The notes below the pieces were generated by a model. That model was not told the origin of the DNA. It was given only the letters and a program-made list of their open reading frames with translations, and did no database searches. Shown here piece by piece: positions 27,274 through 35,664 of a stretch of 64,000 nucleotides of DNA. The DNA comes from Rhizobiaceae bacterium. GTDB lineage: Bacteria > Pseudomonadota > Alphaproteobacteria > Rhizobiales > Rhizobiaceae. The stretch lies in assembly GCA_023953845.1 (NCBI GenBank), contig JAMLJC010000001.1, forward strand, positions 930,001-994,000, in the 5' to 3' direction. The position numbers and the translations under genes are program-made. How positions within the stretch are numbered: the first letter of the stretch is position 1; each line of letters begins with the position of its first letter.

Positions 27274-27459
27274 ATGACCAGAGTGCTCCTGTTGGCTGCG
27301 GCCATCGGCTTCACCGTCTCCGGCGCCGGCGCGTGCGAGTATCTCAAATCCGTGCAGGCCAAGACCGACAACACGGTCGTCGCCAGCATCGCCAATGACA
27401 AGATGTCGACCGCAGAGGATGCGCAGGCACCTGTTATTGTCGAGGAGAAGGCGGAGTAA
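27274..27459 (+). CDS. Small exported protein, 61 aa
   Basis: The protein starts MTRVLLLAAAIGFTVSGAGA, a clear signal peptide. About 40 mature residues follow, with one cysteine (CEYLKSVQ) right after the cleavage region. A strong ribosome site AGAGGAGAA stands before the ATG at 27274; the longer open frame from 27208 lacks one. No family is recognised. The single Cys near the cleavage site is not in a convincing lipobox (GAGAC). Confidence 0.65.
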   Translation: MTRVLLLAAAIGFTVSGAGACEYLKSVQAKTDNTVVASIANDKMSTAEDAQAPVIVEEKAE

Positions 27460-27581
27460 TCATGGTTTCGGGGTGCGGAGACGGGTGCGCCGCGGCGTTC
27501 CCGTCTTCACACATTCCGCCAGGATGAAACCGATTCGTGTGTCGCGCGTTGATCCGCCAGTGCAACTGACGGAGACTTGCC

Positions 27582-28058
27582 ATGGCAAACGCCGCACGAA
27601 GATATGAAGAGCCGGTCGAAGGCGCACCGCGCGCCGTCGATCCGCTAAATCCCGTCCCGCCGCTCGGCGGTCCGGCTACCGATCCCCGCTTCACGCCTGC
27701 TAACGATCCGCGTTTCGATAACACCACTGTGGTGCAGTCGCGCGGCGGGGGTACGGGTGTTCTGATTGCCGCGCTGGTGATCGTGCTTGCCGCGATTGCC
27801 TATTTCCTGTTCGCGCCGGGAACTCCTGAAACGACTGTTCCGGCCGATCAGCCCGCAGTGACGAGCGAGCCAGCTACGCCGGCACCTGCTCCTGACGCGA
27901 CGACCACGACGCCGGCCCCCGATGCTGCGGCGCCGGCAGCCCCGGCCCCCGATGCGACAGCGCCCGCCGATCCGGCAGCGCCTGCACCTGAATCCAGCGC
28001 GCCGGCCGATACGGCTCCGGCGACGCCGGCTCCTGCCGAGCCAGCCCCGGCCCAGTAG
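27582..28058 (+). CDS. Membrane-anchored Ala/Pro-rich protein
   Basis: This is a 158-aa protein in three parts. A hydrophilic N-terminus (1-57) contains two DPRF repeats (TDPRFTPAN and DPRFDN). One membrane helix (about 58-78) follows, then a low-complexity periplasmic tail (80-158) of Ala, Pro and Thr with repeated APAPDAT units. The tail could span cell-wall space. Low-complexity sequence prevents family assignment. It is convergent with lpdA and shares a bidirectional terminator with it. Confidence 0.7.
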   Translation: MANAARRYEEPVEGAPRAVDPLNPVPPLGGPATDPRFTPANDPRFDNTTVVQSRGGGTGVLIAALVIVLAAIAYFLFAPGTPETTVPADQPAVTSEPATPAPAPDATTTTPAPDAAAPAAPAPDATAPADPAAPAPESSAPADTAPATPAPAEPAPAQ

Positions 28059-28076
28059 CGGCGTTCGAGGACAAAC

Positions 28077-28108
28077 AAAAAGGCGGCCCGTATAGCGGGC
28101 CGCCTTTT
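28077..28108. terminator. Bidirectional terminator
   Basis: AAAAGGCGGCCCG (28078-28090) pairs perfectly with CGGGCCGCCTTTT (28096-28108) around loop TATAG. The A-run and T-run on the two flanks let it work in both directions. It lies between the Ala/Pro-rich gene and lpdA. Confidence 0.9.
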
Positions 28109-28130
28109 CGCATGTCGAAAGTGCATCGGC

Positions 28131-29534
28131 TCAGATGTGGATCGACTTGGCGAAGGTGCCGAGCGCGGCTTCTTTCACGGCTTCGGACATGGTCGGATGG
28201 GCGTGGCAGGTGCGGGCAAGGTCCTCCGACGAACCGCCGAACTCCATGAGCACCGCCGCCTCGTGGATCATCTCGCCCGCGCCGAAACCGACGATATGGA
28301 CGCCGAGCACGCGGTCGGTCTTCTTGTCGGCGAGCACCTTAACGAAACCGTCCGTCTTCAGCATAGCGCGCGCGCGGCCATTGGCCGAGAAGGGGAATTT
28401 TCCGGCATTGTAGGCAATGCCCTCCGCCTTGAGCTGCTCTTCGGTCTTGCCGACCGAAGCCACTTCGGGGCTGGTGTAGACGACGCCCGGTATGACGTCG
28501 TAGTTCACATGCCCCGCCTGCCCGGCGATGGTTTCCGCAACCGCGACGCCCTCGTCCTCGGCCTTGTGCGCCAGCATCGGCCCGGCGATGACGTCGCCTA
28601 TGGCGTAGATGCCCGCAACATTGGTGCGCCAGTGCGCATCGGTCTTGACGCGACCGCGCTGGTCCAGTTCCACGCCGGCTTCTGCGAGACCCAAACCTTC
28701 CGTGTAAGGCTTGCGGCCAGTCGCCACGAGCACGGCGTCTGCCGTGATCGTCTCGGCGGCGCCGCCCTTGACCGGCTCGAAAGTGACCGTCGCGCCCTTC
28801 TTCCCCCTGGCCACGGCCGTCACCTTGGCGCCGAGCTTGAATTCGAAACCCTGCTTGCCGAGGAGGCGCTGAAACTGCTTTGCGACCTCGCCATCCATGC
28901 CGCCAAGAATCGTATCGAGATATTCCACGACCGTGACCTTGGCTCCCAGCCGCGCCCACACGGAGCCGAGTTCAAGCCCGATGACGCCGCCGCCGACCAC
29001 GACGAGATGACCGGGCACCTTTTCCAGATCCAATGCGCCTGTCGAGGATAAAATCACCTTCTCGTCGAAGTCGACCTGGACGCCCGGAATGCCGGCGACA
29101 TCGGACCCCGTGGCGATGACGATGTTCTTCGCCTCGACCTCGCTGACCTTGCCGTCATTGCCGGTGACGGCAACCTTGCCGGCGGCGACGATCCTGCCGG
29201 TACCGCGCAGCACGTCGATCTTGTTCTTCTTCATCAGGAAATCGAGACCCTTGGTGTTCTGCTCCACCGTCGTGGTCTTGTGCGCGAGCATCTGCTTGAG
29301 ATTCAGCTTCGGAGTCACCTCGACGCCGAGAGCGGCGAAGGAGTGCTGAGCCTCCATCAGCATCTCGGAAGCGTGCAGGAGAGCCTTGGACGGAATGCAG
29401 CCGACATTGACGCAGGTTCCGCCATGAGTGGGGCGCTTTTCGATCACCGCGGTCTTGAGGCCGAGTTGTGATGCCTTGATCGCGCAGACATAGCCTCCGG
29501 GGCCGGTTCCGATGACGACGACGTCGTAAGCCAT
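28131..29534 (-). CDS. lpdA: Dihydrolipoyl dehydrogenase (E3)
   Basis: This is the FAD enzyme that reoxidises dihydrolipoamide, here presumably serving the 2-oxoglutarate dehydrogenase encoded upstream. It is 467 aa. The FAD motif VVVIGTGPGGYVCAIKA is at 5-21. The redox pair Cys41/Cys46 is in GGTCVNVGCIPSK. NAD-binding VVVGGGVIGLELGSVWARLG follows, and the C-terminal His-Glu dyad is in CHAHPTMSEA. The start at 29534 is preceded by AGAGGGATGTGAGC; the longer frame is spurious. It closes the long TCA block. Confidence 0.96.
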   Translation of the reverse strand: MAYDVVVIGTGPGGYVCAIKASQLGLKTAVIEKRPTHGGTCVNVGCIPSKALLHASEMLMEAQHSFAALGVEVTPKLNLKQMLAHKTTTVEQNTKGLDFLMKKNKIDVLRGTGRIVAAGKVAVTGNDGKVSEVEAKNIVIATGSDVAGIPGVQVDFDEKVILSSTGALDLEKVPGHLVVVGGGVIGLELGSVWARLGAKVTVVEYLDTILGGMDGEVAKQFQRLLGKQGFEFKLGAKVTAVARGKKGATVTFEPVKGGAAETITADAVLVATGRKPYTEGLGLAEAGVELDQRGRVKTDAHWRTNVAGIYAIGDVIAGPMLAHKAEDEGVAVAETIAGQAGHVNYDVIPGVVYTSPEVASVGKTEEQLKAEGIAYNAGKFPFSANGRARAMLKTDGFVKVLADKKTDRVLGVHIVGFGAGEMIHEAAVLMEFGGSSEDLARTCHAHPTMSEAVKEAALGTFAKSIHI

Positions 29535-29566
29535 GCTCACATCCCTCTTTCGATGGTGGCGGCCGT

Positions 29567-30319
29567 TCAGCGACCGCCGGTTACACTCACCACGCTTCCG
29601 GTGACATAGGAAGATGCGCCCGACAGCAGCCACAGAATCGCTTCAGCCACTTCTTCCGCCGTGCCGGCGCGCTGCATCGGCACGGTCGGCGCAAGCTGAT
29701 ACGGGCGTTCGGCGTCCGTGATATCGGCGTGGATATCGGTGATGATCAGTCCCGGCCTGACCGCATTGACCCGTATGCCTTCGGCTGCGAGTTCACGGCC
29801 CAGACCCATCGTGAATACGTCGATCGCGCCCTTCGACGCGGCATAGTCGACATACATGCCGCCGCCGCCCAGAGTGGCCGCTGCGGATGAAAGGTTGACG
29901 ATCACCCCGCCTTCGCCGCCATTGCGGGTCGACATACGCCTGACCGCCTCCCGTGCGCAGAGAAACGAACCGGTGATGTTCACCCGGAACATTCTTTCGA
30001 TGCGCGCGCTATCCATCTCGTCGAGGCGGGCGGTTCTGCCCGCAATGCCGGCGTTGTTGACGAGGCCACAGAGTCGGCCGTAACGGCGGTCCACCGTATC
30101 GAACAGGGCCATGATATCCGTTTCCGAGCCAACATCGCCTTGGACCGCGAATGCCTCTCCGCCCTCGCTTTCGATCGTTCTGACCACCGCTTCGGCGGCA
30201 TCCTTGTTGGCGGCGTAGTTGACGGCCACACGCCAGCCGGATCGCGCCGCCAGCACCGCAGTGGCCGCGCCTATGCCGCGCGAACCGCCCGTGACGATCA
30301 ATGTCTTTCGTTCCGTCAT
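29567..30319 (-). CDS. Short-chain dehydrogenase/reductase
   Basis: This is a 250-aa SDR oxidoreductase. The cofactor motif VTGGSRGIGAATA is near residues 9-21, with VNNAGIAG in mid-sequence. The active site is Ser in NLSSAAATLG with YAASK supplying Tyr and Lys. It ends in the canonical VTGSVVSVTGGR. The substrate is unknown. The start at 30319 overlaps the preceding gene by 4 bases (ATGA). It lies inside the TCA unit 32 bases ahead of lpdA, an arrangement seen in other rhizobial genomes, though no TCA role is known. Confidence 0.9.
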   Translation of the reverse strand: MTERKTLIVTGGSRGIGAATAVLAARSGWRVAVNYAANKDAAEAVVRTIESEGGEAFAVQGDVGSETDIMALFDTVDRRYGRLCGLVNNAGIAGRTARLDEMDSARIERMFRVNITGSFLCAREAVRRMSTRNGGEGGVIVNLSSAAATLGGGGMYVDYAASKGAIDVFTMGLGRELAAEGIRVNAVRPGLIITDIHADITDAERPYQLAPTVPMQRAGTAEEVAEAILWLLSGASSYVTGSVVSVTGGR

Positions 30320-30819
30320 TCCTGGCATCCGTTCAGCGCAAAGACATCCCAGGGCGCGCTTGCCTCCACGCCCTGCCAGACCCTCGAAGCGGCGAGCGAA
30401 GGGCCGAGGCCGGCAAACAGCAGAAGCTCCGGTGCGGGCTTTCCCTCTGCCGGCAAGGGCGCGATGTTGCCCGCCTTGTCGGAGGCGTAGACGATGCCTT
30501 CCCATACCGTGCAGGCGGCAAGCTCCTCTCCGGTGACGTCTCCATCGGGGCACTTGTCCATCAGCATGCCGTAGGGCCGCGGCGTGTCCGCCCTCCACAT
30601 CACGATGCCGTCGAGAACGATATCGGTTCGGACGAGCATTCGGAACCTGTTGGTGACGGTGGCGCTTTCCCCTGTCGGCGTGAACTCGACGCGCGCGCCG
30701 GACTGGATTTCTCCGTAGGTGGCCAGTTCGACCGGACACGCCGCATGCGCCGGCGCTGCGAGAAGCAGGCCCGCCACGAGCGTGCTCGCGCAGGCGGCGG
30801 CGCGTTCCGCCATCCTCAT
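30316..30819 (-). CDS. Small exported protein in the TCA unit
   Basis: This is a 167-aa protein with a signal peptide (MRMAERAAACASTLVAGLLLAAPAHA). The mature domain has four cysteines (ACPVEL, DKCPDG, AACTVW and NGCQE at the end) suited to two disulfides. The start at 30819 overlaps the MAPEG gene stop by 4 bases. The end overlaps the SDR start by 4 bases. No family is recognised. Translation coupling on both sides shows it is part of the transcript. Confidence 0.7.
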   Translation of the reverse strand: MRMAERAAACASTLVAGLLLAAPAHAACPVELATYGEIQSGARVEFTPTGESATVTNRFRMLVRTDIVLDGIVMWRADTPRPYGMLMDKCPDGDVTGEELAACTVWEGIVYASDKAGNIAPLPAEGKPAPELLLFAGLGPSLAASRVWQGVEASAPWDVFALNGCQE

Positions 30820-31223
30820 GCGAACATCAGCCTGACCAGCATCATCAACAGGCCCGCAAGGGCGACCAGCCACACCAATGTGCGCACGACCGGCACGCCA
30901 AGACCATAGAGGACGACGAAGACAATACGTGCGACGAGCCATATCCACGCACCCGTGGCGGCGATGCCGCCCGCCTTGCCGCTCACGACGAGCGCCAGCG
31001 CTAGGGCGACGAACGCCGGATAGGTTTCGAGCAGGTTCTTCAGCGCACGGGCGAAACGTCCGGACAGCACGTTGGCCGATTTGCGTTCGGTGTCGCGCGG
31101 CCCCATGAGATAGTTCGGCCCGAGGTCGTAGGACGATACGGCCTGCGCCGCGATCTGCACCAGCAGGAGCACGACACTCCAGCCCAGAACCGTGATTTCG
31201 GTGGCGTTGAGCGCTTGCTCCAT
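30816..31223 (-). CDS. MAPEG family membrane protein
   Basis: This is a 135-aa integral membrane protein with four helices (about 8-28, 60-80, 87-110 and 113-134). Between helices 1 and 2 is the MAPEG-like loop YLMGPRDTERKSANVLSGR. Helix 2 contains LLETYPAFVALALAL, where the family places its glutathione-contacting residues. Prokaryotic MAPEG proteins are often annotated only by fold. GGAG stands 5 bases before the ATG. It lies 53 bases after odhB. Confidence 0.85.
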   Translation of the reverse strand: MEQALNATEITVLGWSVVLLLVQIAAQAVSSYDLGPNYLMGPRDTERKSANVLSGRFARALKNLLETYPAFVALALALVVSGKAGGIAATGAWIWLVARIVFVVLYGLGVPVVRTLVWLVALAGLLMMLVRLMFA

Positions 31224-31276
31224 GTCAACTCCTGCTTCGGCGGCATCGCGCCGCCGATGAGTCAGCTCTGCACAGA

Positions 31277-32548
31277 TCAGAGATCGAGAACCAGACGCTC
31301 CGGATCTTCCAGCGTTTCCTTGACGCGGACCAGGAAGGTGACCGCCTCCTTGCCGTCGACGATACGGTGATCGTAGCTGAGCGCCAGATACATCATCGGG
31401 CGGATGACGATCTGGCCGCCGACCACGACCGGCCGGTCCTGGATCTTGTGCATGCCGAGGATGCCGGACTGCGGCGCGTTGAGGATCGGCGTCGACATCA
31501 GCGAACCGTAGACGCCGCCATTGGAGATGGTGAACGTGCCGCCCTGCATGTCGGCGACCGACAGCTTGCCGTCGCGCGCGGCGAGACCGAGCCTGCCGAT
31601 CTCCTTCTCGATCTCGGCGATGGACATCTGGTCCGCGTCGCGCACGACAGGCACGACGAGGCCCTTGTCGGTTCCGACCGCCACGCCGATATGGGCGTAG
31701 TTCTTGTAGAGGATATCGGTGCCGTCGATCTCGGCGTTGACCGCAGGGATTTCCTTCAGCGCATGCGTCACGGCCTTCGTGAAGAAGCCCATGAAGCCAA
31801 GCTTCACGCCGTGCTTCTTCTCGAACAGGTCCTTGTACTTGGCGCGCAGGTCCATCACCGGCTTCATGTCCACCTCGTTGAAGGTGGTGAGCATGGCGGC
31901 GGTGTTCTGCGCATCCTTGAGGCGGCGCGCGATAGTCTGGCGCAGCTTGGTCATGCGCACGCGTTCCTCGCGGCTTTCGTCGGCCGGGCCGGACGGAATA
32001 CGCGGGGCTGTCGGCGCCGCGGGAGCGGCGGCCGGAGCCGGAACACCCTTGGCGATGGCGTCGAGCACATCGCCCTTCAGCACCTGGCCGCGCTTGCCGG
32101 AACCCTGCACCTGATCGGCGGACAGATTGCTTTCGGCAAGCAGCTTGGCGGCGGCCGGCGCCGGCGGCGCCTTGCGCTCCTCGACCGGGCCTTCGCCGGC
32201 GATCCTGGCCGTCTGCGCCGCGGCTTCCTTCGTGGTGGAGGCTGCTGTAGGTGCGGAAGCCTGCGCGACGGCCGTATCCTGCTTCGGTTCGGGTGCCTTG
32301 GCGGCGCCGCCGCCGGAACCGATCGTGCCGAGGATCGCACCGAGGCCGACCGTCTCCCCTTCCCTGGCGGTGATCTCCTGCAGCGTGCCGGAGGCCGGCG
32401 CCGGAACCTCGACGGTAACCTTGTCGGTCTCGAGTTCGACCAGCGGTTCGTCTGCCTTGATCGCGTCGCCGACCTTCTTGAACCACTTGCCGACAGTCGC
32501 TTCCGTCACGGACTCGCCCAGTGTGGGAACCTTGATTTCGGTGGCCAT
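31277..32548 (-). CDS. odhB: 2-oxoglutarate dehydrogenase E2, dihydrolipoyl succinyltransferase
   Basis: This is the E2 core of the 2-oxoglutarate dehydrogenase complex, 423 aa. The N-terminal lipoyl domain (1-80) carries Lys43 in ELETDKVTVEV. An Ala/Pro-rich linker leads to the E3-binding domain (about 140-180, AAKLLAESNLSADQVQGSGK). The C-terminal acyltransferase domain ends with the catalytic SYDHRIVDGKEA. The start at 32548 gives the standard MATEIKVPTLGES; 19 upstream codons are open but unrelated. It lies 22 bases after sucA. Confidence 0.97.
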   Translation of the reverse strand: MATEIKVPTLGESVTEATVGKWFKKVGDAIKADEPLVELETDKVTVEVPAPASGTLQEITAREGETVGLGAILGTIGSGGGAAKAPEPKQDTAVAQASAPTAASTTKEAAAQTARIAGEGPVEERKAPPAPAAAKLLAESNLSADQVQGSGKRGQVLKGDVLDAIAKGVPAPAAAPAAPTAPRIPSGPADESREERVRMTKLRQTIARRLKDAQNTAAMLTTFNEVDMKPVMDLRAKYKDLFEKKHGVKLGFMGFFTKAVTHALKEIPAVNAEIDGTDILYKNYAHIGVAVGTDKGLVVPVVRDADQMSIAEIEKEIGRLGLAARDGKLSVADMQGGTFTISNGGVYGSLMSTPILNAPQSGILGMHKIQDRPVVVGGQIVIRPMMYLALSYDHRIVDGKEAVTFLVRVKETLEDPERLVLDL

Positions 32549-32570
32549 CTGTCTTTTCCGGTTTCTGGGT

Positions 32571-35561
32571 TTATTCGCCGAGTGCGTCTTCGAGGAGGGC
32601 GGCAAGCTGCGCGAGATGCTTGGACATCAGGCCCGTCGCGGGCGAGGCCGCGGCCGGACGCCCCGTATATCTAACGCGCTGATGCTTGGCGTCGATATGC
32701 GCCAGCACCCATTCGAGATAGGGATCTATGAAGGACCATGCGCCCATGTTCTTGGGTTCTTCCTGGCACCACACCATCTCCGCGTTGCGGAAACGCGACA
32801 GTTCGGTGATCAGCGCCTTCGCCGGGAACGGATAGAGTTGTTCGACGCGCAGCAGATATATGTCGTTGATGCCGCGCTTCTCGCGCTCCTCGTAGAGGTC
32901 GTAATAGACCTTGCCCGAACACAGCACGACGCGGCGTATCTTCGAGTCCTTGACTAGCTTGATCGGCTGGTCCGCGAGCAGTTGCGCGTCGTCCCACAGC
33001 AGGCGATGGAAGGTGGACTCGCCCGACATTTCGGCCAGCGTCGACACCGCGCGCTTGTGGCGCAGCAGAGACTTCGGCGTCATCAGGATCAACGGCTTGC
33101 GGAAGTCGCGCTTCAGTTGCCGGCGCAGGATGTGGAAATAATTGGCCGGCGTCGTGCAACTGGCGACCTGCATGTTGTCTTCAGCGCAAAGCTGGAGGAA
33201 TCGCTCCAGACGGGCGGAAGAATGCTCCGGCCCCTGGCCCTCATAACCGTGCGGCAGCAGGCAGACGAGGCCGGACATGCGCAGCCACTTGCGTTCGCCC
33301 GACGAGATGAACTGGTCGAACACGACCTGCGCGCCGTTGGCGAAGTCTCCGAACTGCGCTTCCCACAGCGTCAGGGCGCGCGGCTCCGCAAGGCTGTAGC
33401 CATATTCGAAGCCGAGAACGGCTTCCTCCGAAAGCATCGAGTTGATCACCTCGTATCCGGCCTGTGCGGCCGAGAGGTTGTTCAGCGGGATGTAGCGGTT
33501 CTCGTCGCGCTGGTCGTAGAGCACCGAATGGCGCTGCGAGAATGTGCCGCGCTCCGAATCCTGGCCCGACAGGCGGATCGGATTGCCATCGAGCAGGATC
33601 GCGCCAAAGGCCAGCGATTCGGCCGTCGCCCAGTCGATGCCCTCGCCGGAGTCGATCGCCTGCCGGCGATTTTCCAGGAAGCGCTGGATGGTGCGGTGGA
33701 CCTCGAAATCCTTCGGCACCTCGGTGAGCTTCCTGCCGATCTCCTTGAGGGTCTTCATCGGCACGGCGGTCTTGCCAAGCCGGCGTTCGTCCTGATTGTC
33801 GGCCGCGCGCAGGCCCGACCATGCCCCGTCCAGCCAGTCCGCCTTGTTCGGCTTGTAAGCCTGGCCGACCTCGAACTCGGCTTCGAGATGGGCACGCCAT
33901 TCGGCCTTCATCTTGTCGAACTCTTCCGCCGACAGCAGGCCCTCGCCGATGAGCTTGTCGGCATAGAGCTGCACCGTCGTCTTGTGCGAGCGGATGTTCT
34001 TGTACATCAGCGGCTGCGTGAAGGCCGGCTCGTCGCCCTCATTGTGGCCGAAGCGGCGATAGCAGAACATGTCCACCACCACCGGCTTGTGGAACTTCAT
34101 GCGGAATTCGGTCGCCACCTTGGCGGCGTAGACCACTGCCTCCGGATCGTCGCCGTTCACATGGAAGATTGGCGCCTCGATCATCTTCGCCACATCCGAC
34201 GGATAGGGCGAGGAGCGCGAGAAGCGCGGATTGGTGGTGAAGCCGATCTGGTTGTTGATGATGAAATGCAGCGTGCCGGCGACGCGATGGCCGCGCAATC
34301 CGGAAAGGCCCAGTATCTCGGCGATCACGCCCTGGCCCGCAAATGCGGCGTCGCCATGCAGAAGCAAGGGCATGACCTTGGCGCGCTCGTCGAGCGGGAC
34401 GATCTCGCCGCGTGCACGGCCGAAGAGCTGGTCCTGCTTGGCGCGCGCCTTGCCCATGACGACGGGATCGACGATCTCGAGATGCGAGGGGTTGGCGGTG
34501 AGCGACAGATGCACCTTGTTGCCGTCGAACTCGCGATCCGAGGATGCGCCGAGGTGATACTTCACATCGCCGGAGCCTTCTACGTCGTCCGGAGCATAGG
34601 AACCGCCCTTGAATTCGTGGAAGATGGCGCGGTGCGGCTTGGCCATCACCTGGCTGAGCACGTTGAGACGGCCGCGATGGGCCATGCCGAGCACGATCTC
34701 CTTGAGGCCCATCTGGCCGCCGCGCTTGACGATCTGTTCCAGCGCCGGGATCAGCGACTCGCCGCCGTCAAGCCCGAAACGCTTGGTGCCCTTGTACTTG
34801 ACGTCGATGAACTGCTCGAAGCCTTCGGCCTCCACCAGCTTGTGGAGAATGGCCTTCTTGCCGTTCGCAGTGAATTCGATGCCCTTGTCCGGCCCTTCGA
34901 TGCGTTCCTGAATCCACGCCTTTTCCTCGGGATCGGAGATGTGCATGAACTCGACGCCGAGCGTCGAGCAATAGGTGCGCTTCAGGATTTCCAGCATCTG
35001 CCGGATGGTGGCGTATTCGCCGAGACCCAGCACGTGATCGATGAAGATCGGGCGGTCGTAATCGGCGTCGGTGAAGCCGTAATTCTCCGGCGAAAGCTCG
35101 TTATAGTCCTCAAGCGGCTTGGCTATGCCGAGCGGATCGAGATTGGCGTGCAGATGGCCGCGCATGCGGTAGGCGCGGATCATCATGATGGCGCGAACGG
35201 AATCCCGCGCCGAACGCTGCAGGTCCGCCTCGGAAACGGCAGTGCCGCCCGCTGCCGCCTTGTCGCGCATCTTCTTGTCGATGACCTTCTCGACAAGGCC
35301 CCAGTTGCCGTCGAGCGCCGAGACCAGTTCACCATTGGCCTGCAACGGCCAGGACGGCCTGGACCACGAGGCGCCGCGCGCGTTCTTGCGGACGTCGCCC
35401 GCATCGTCCTTCAACGCATCGAAGAACGCCCGCCACTCGTCGTCGACGGAGGATGGATCGTCCTCATACGCCGCATGCAGCGCCTCGATGTAGTCGGCAT
35501 TTCCGCCGTATAGAAACGAAGTCAGGGAAAATTGGTCGTTGGCCTGATCGTGTCGTGCCAT
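32571..35561 (-). CDS. sucA: 2-oxoglutarate dehydrogenase E1
   Basis: This is the thiamine-diphosphate E1 component, 996 aa, which decarboxylates 2-oxoglutarate. It begins with the E2-binding leader (FLYGGNADYIEALHAAYEDDP). Key motifs are MAHRGRLNVL, HGDAAFAGQGVIAE in the ThDP region, and VDMFCYRRFGHNEGDEPAFTQP. The transketolase-like C-terminal half contains LLPHGYEGQGPEHSSARLER. It follows sucD after 102 bases that hold an inverted repeat. All signature residues are present and there is no frameshift. Confidence 0.97.
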   Translation of the reverse strand: MARHDQANDQFSLTSFLYGGNADYIEALHAAYEDDPSSVDDEWRAFFDALKDDAGDVRKNARGASWSRPSWPLQANGELVSALDGNWGLVEKVIDKKMRDKAAAGGTAVSEADLQRSARDSVRAIMMIRAYRMRGHLHANLDPLGIAKPLEDYNELSPENYGFTDADYDRPIFIDHVLGLGEYATIRQMLEILKRTYCSTLGVEFMHISDPEEKAWIQERIEGPDKGIEFTANGKKAILHKLVEAEGFEQFIDVKYKGTKRFGLDGGESLIPALEQIVKRGGQMGLKEIVLGMAHRGRLNVLSQVMAKPHRAIFHEFKGGSYAPDDVEGSGDVKYHLGASSDREFDGNKVHLSLTANPSHLEIVDPVVMGKARAKQDQLFGRARGEIVPLDERAKVMPLLLHGDAAFAGQGVIAEILGLSGLRGHRVAGTLHFIINNQIGFTTNPRFSRSSPYPSDVAKMIEAPIFHVNGDDPEAVVYAAKVATEFRMKFHKPVVVDMFCYRRFGHNEGDEPAFTQPLMYKNIRSHKTTVQLYADKLIGEGLLSAEEFDKMKAEWRAHLEAEFEVGQAYKPNKADWLDGAWSGLRAADNQDERRLGKTAVPMKTLKEIGRKLTEVPKDFEVHRTIQRFLENRRQAIDSGEGIDWATAESLAFGAILLDGNPIRLSGQDSERGTFSQRHSVLYDQRDENRYIPLNNLSAAQAGYEVINSMLSEEAVLGFEYGYSLAEPRALTLWEAQFGDFANGAQVVFDQFISSGERKWLRMSGLVCLLPHGYEGQGPEHSSARLERFLQLCAEDNMQVASCTTPANYFHILRRQLKRDFRKPLILMTPKSLLRHKRAVSTLAEMSGESTFHRLLWDDAQLLADQPIKLVKDSKIRRVVLCSGKVYYDLYEEREKRGINDIYLLRVEQLYPFPAKALITELSRFRNAEMVWCQEEPKNMGAWSFIDPYLEWVLAHIDAKHQRVRYTGRPAAASPATGLMSKHLAQLAALLEDALGE

Positions 35562-35598
35562 CTGCCTCTTCGGAGCGACGCTCCGTCTCCTTTTCAGA

Positions 35599-35664
35599 GT
35601 GATCGGTGAACAGTGATCCGTGAACAGCAGTACTACTGCTCACCGTTCACTGTTCACTGCTCAC
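35599..35664. repeat. Imperfect inverted repeat of GTGAACAGTGA units between sucD and sucA
   Basis: The left arm (35599-35632) contains GGTGAACAGTGATC and GTGAACAGCAGTA. The right arm (35633-35664) contains the complement as TACTGCTCACCGTTCACTGTTCACTGCTCAC in pieces. Together they can fold into a long hairpin that begins right at the sucD stop. Within each arm the GTGAACAGTGA unit is also tandem. It looks like a rhizobial intergenic repeat inserted inside the operon. Confidence 0.75.

Noticed and set aside
30816..32486. 556-codon minus-strand frame
   Set aside because: Its first part is a shifted reading of odhB. Only the last 135 codons are a real gene, the MAPEG protein.
32982..35513. 843-codon plus-strand open frame opposite sucA
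   Set aside because: Antisense to a complete sucA. Long empty antisense frames are expected in GC-rich coding DNA, and the translation resembles no protein.
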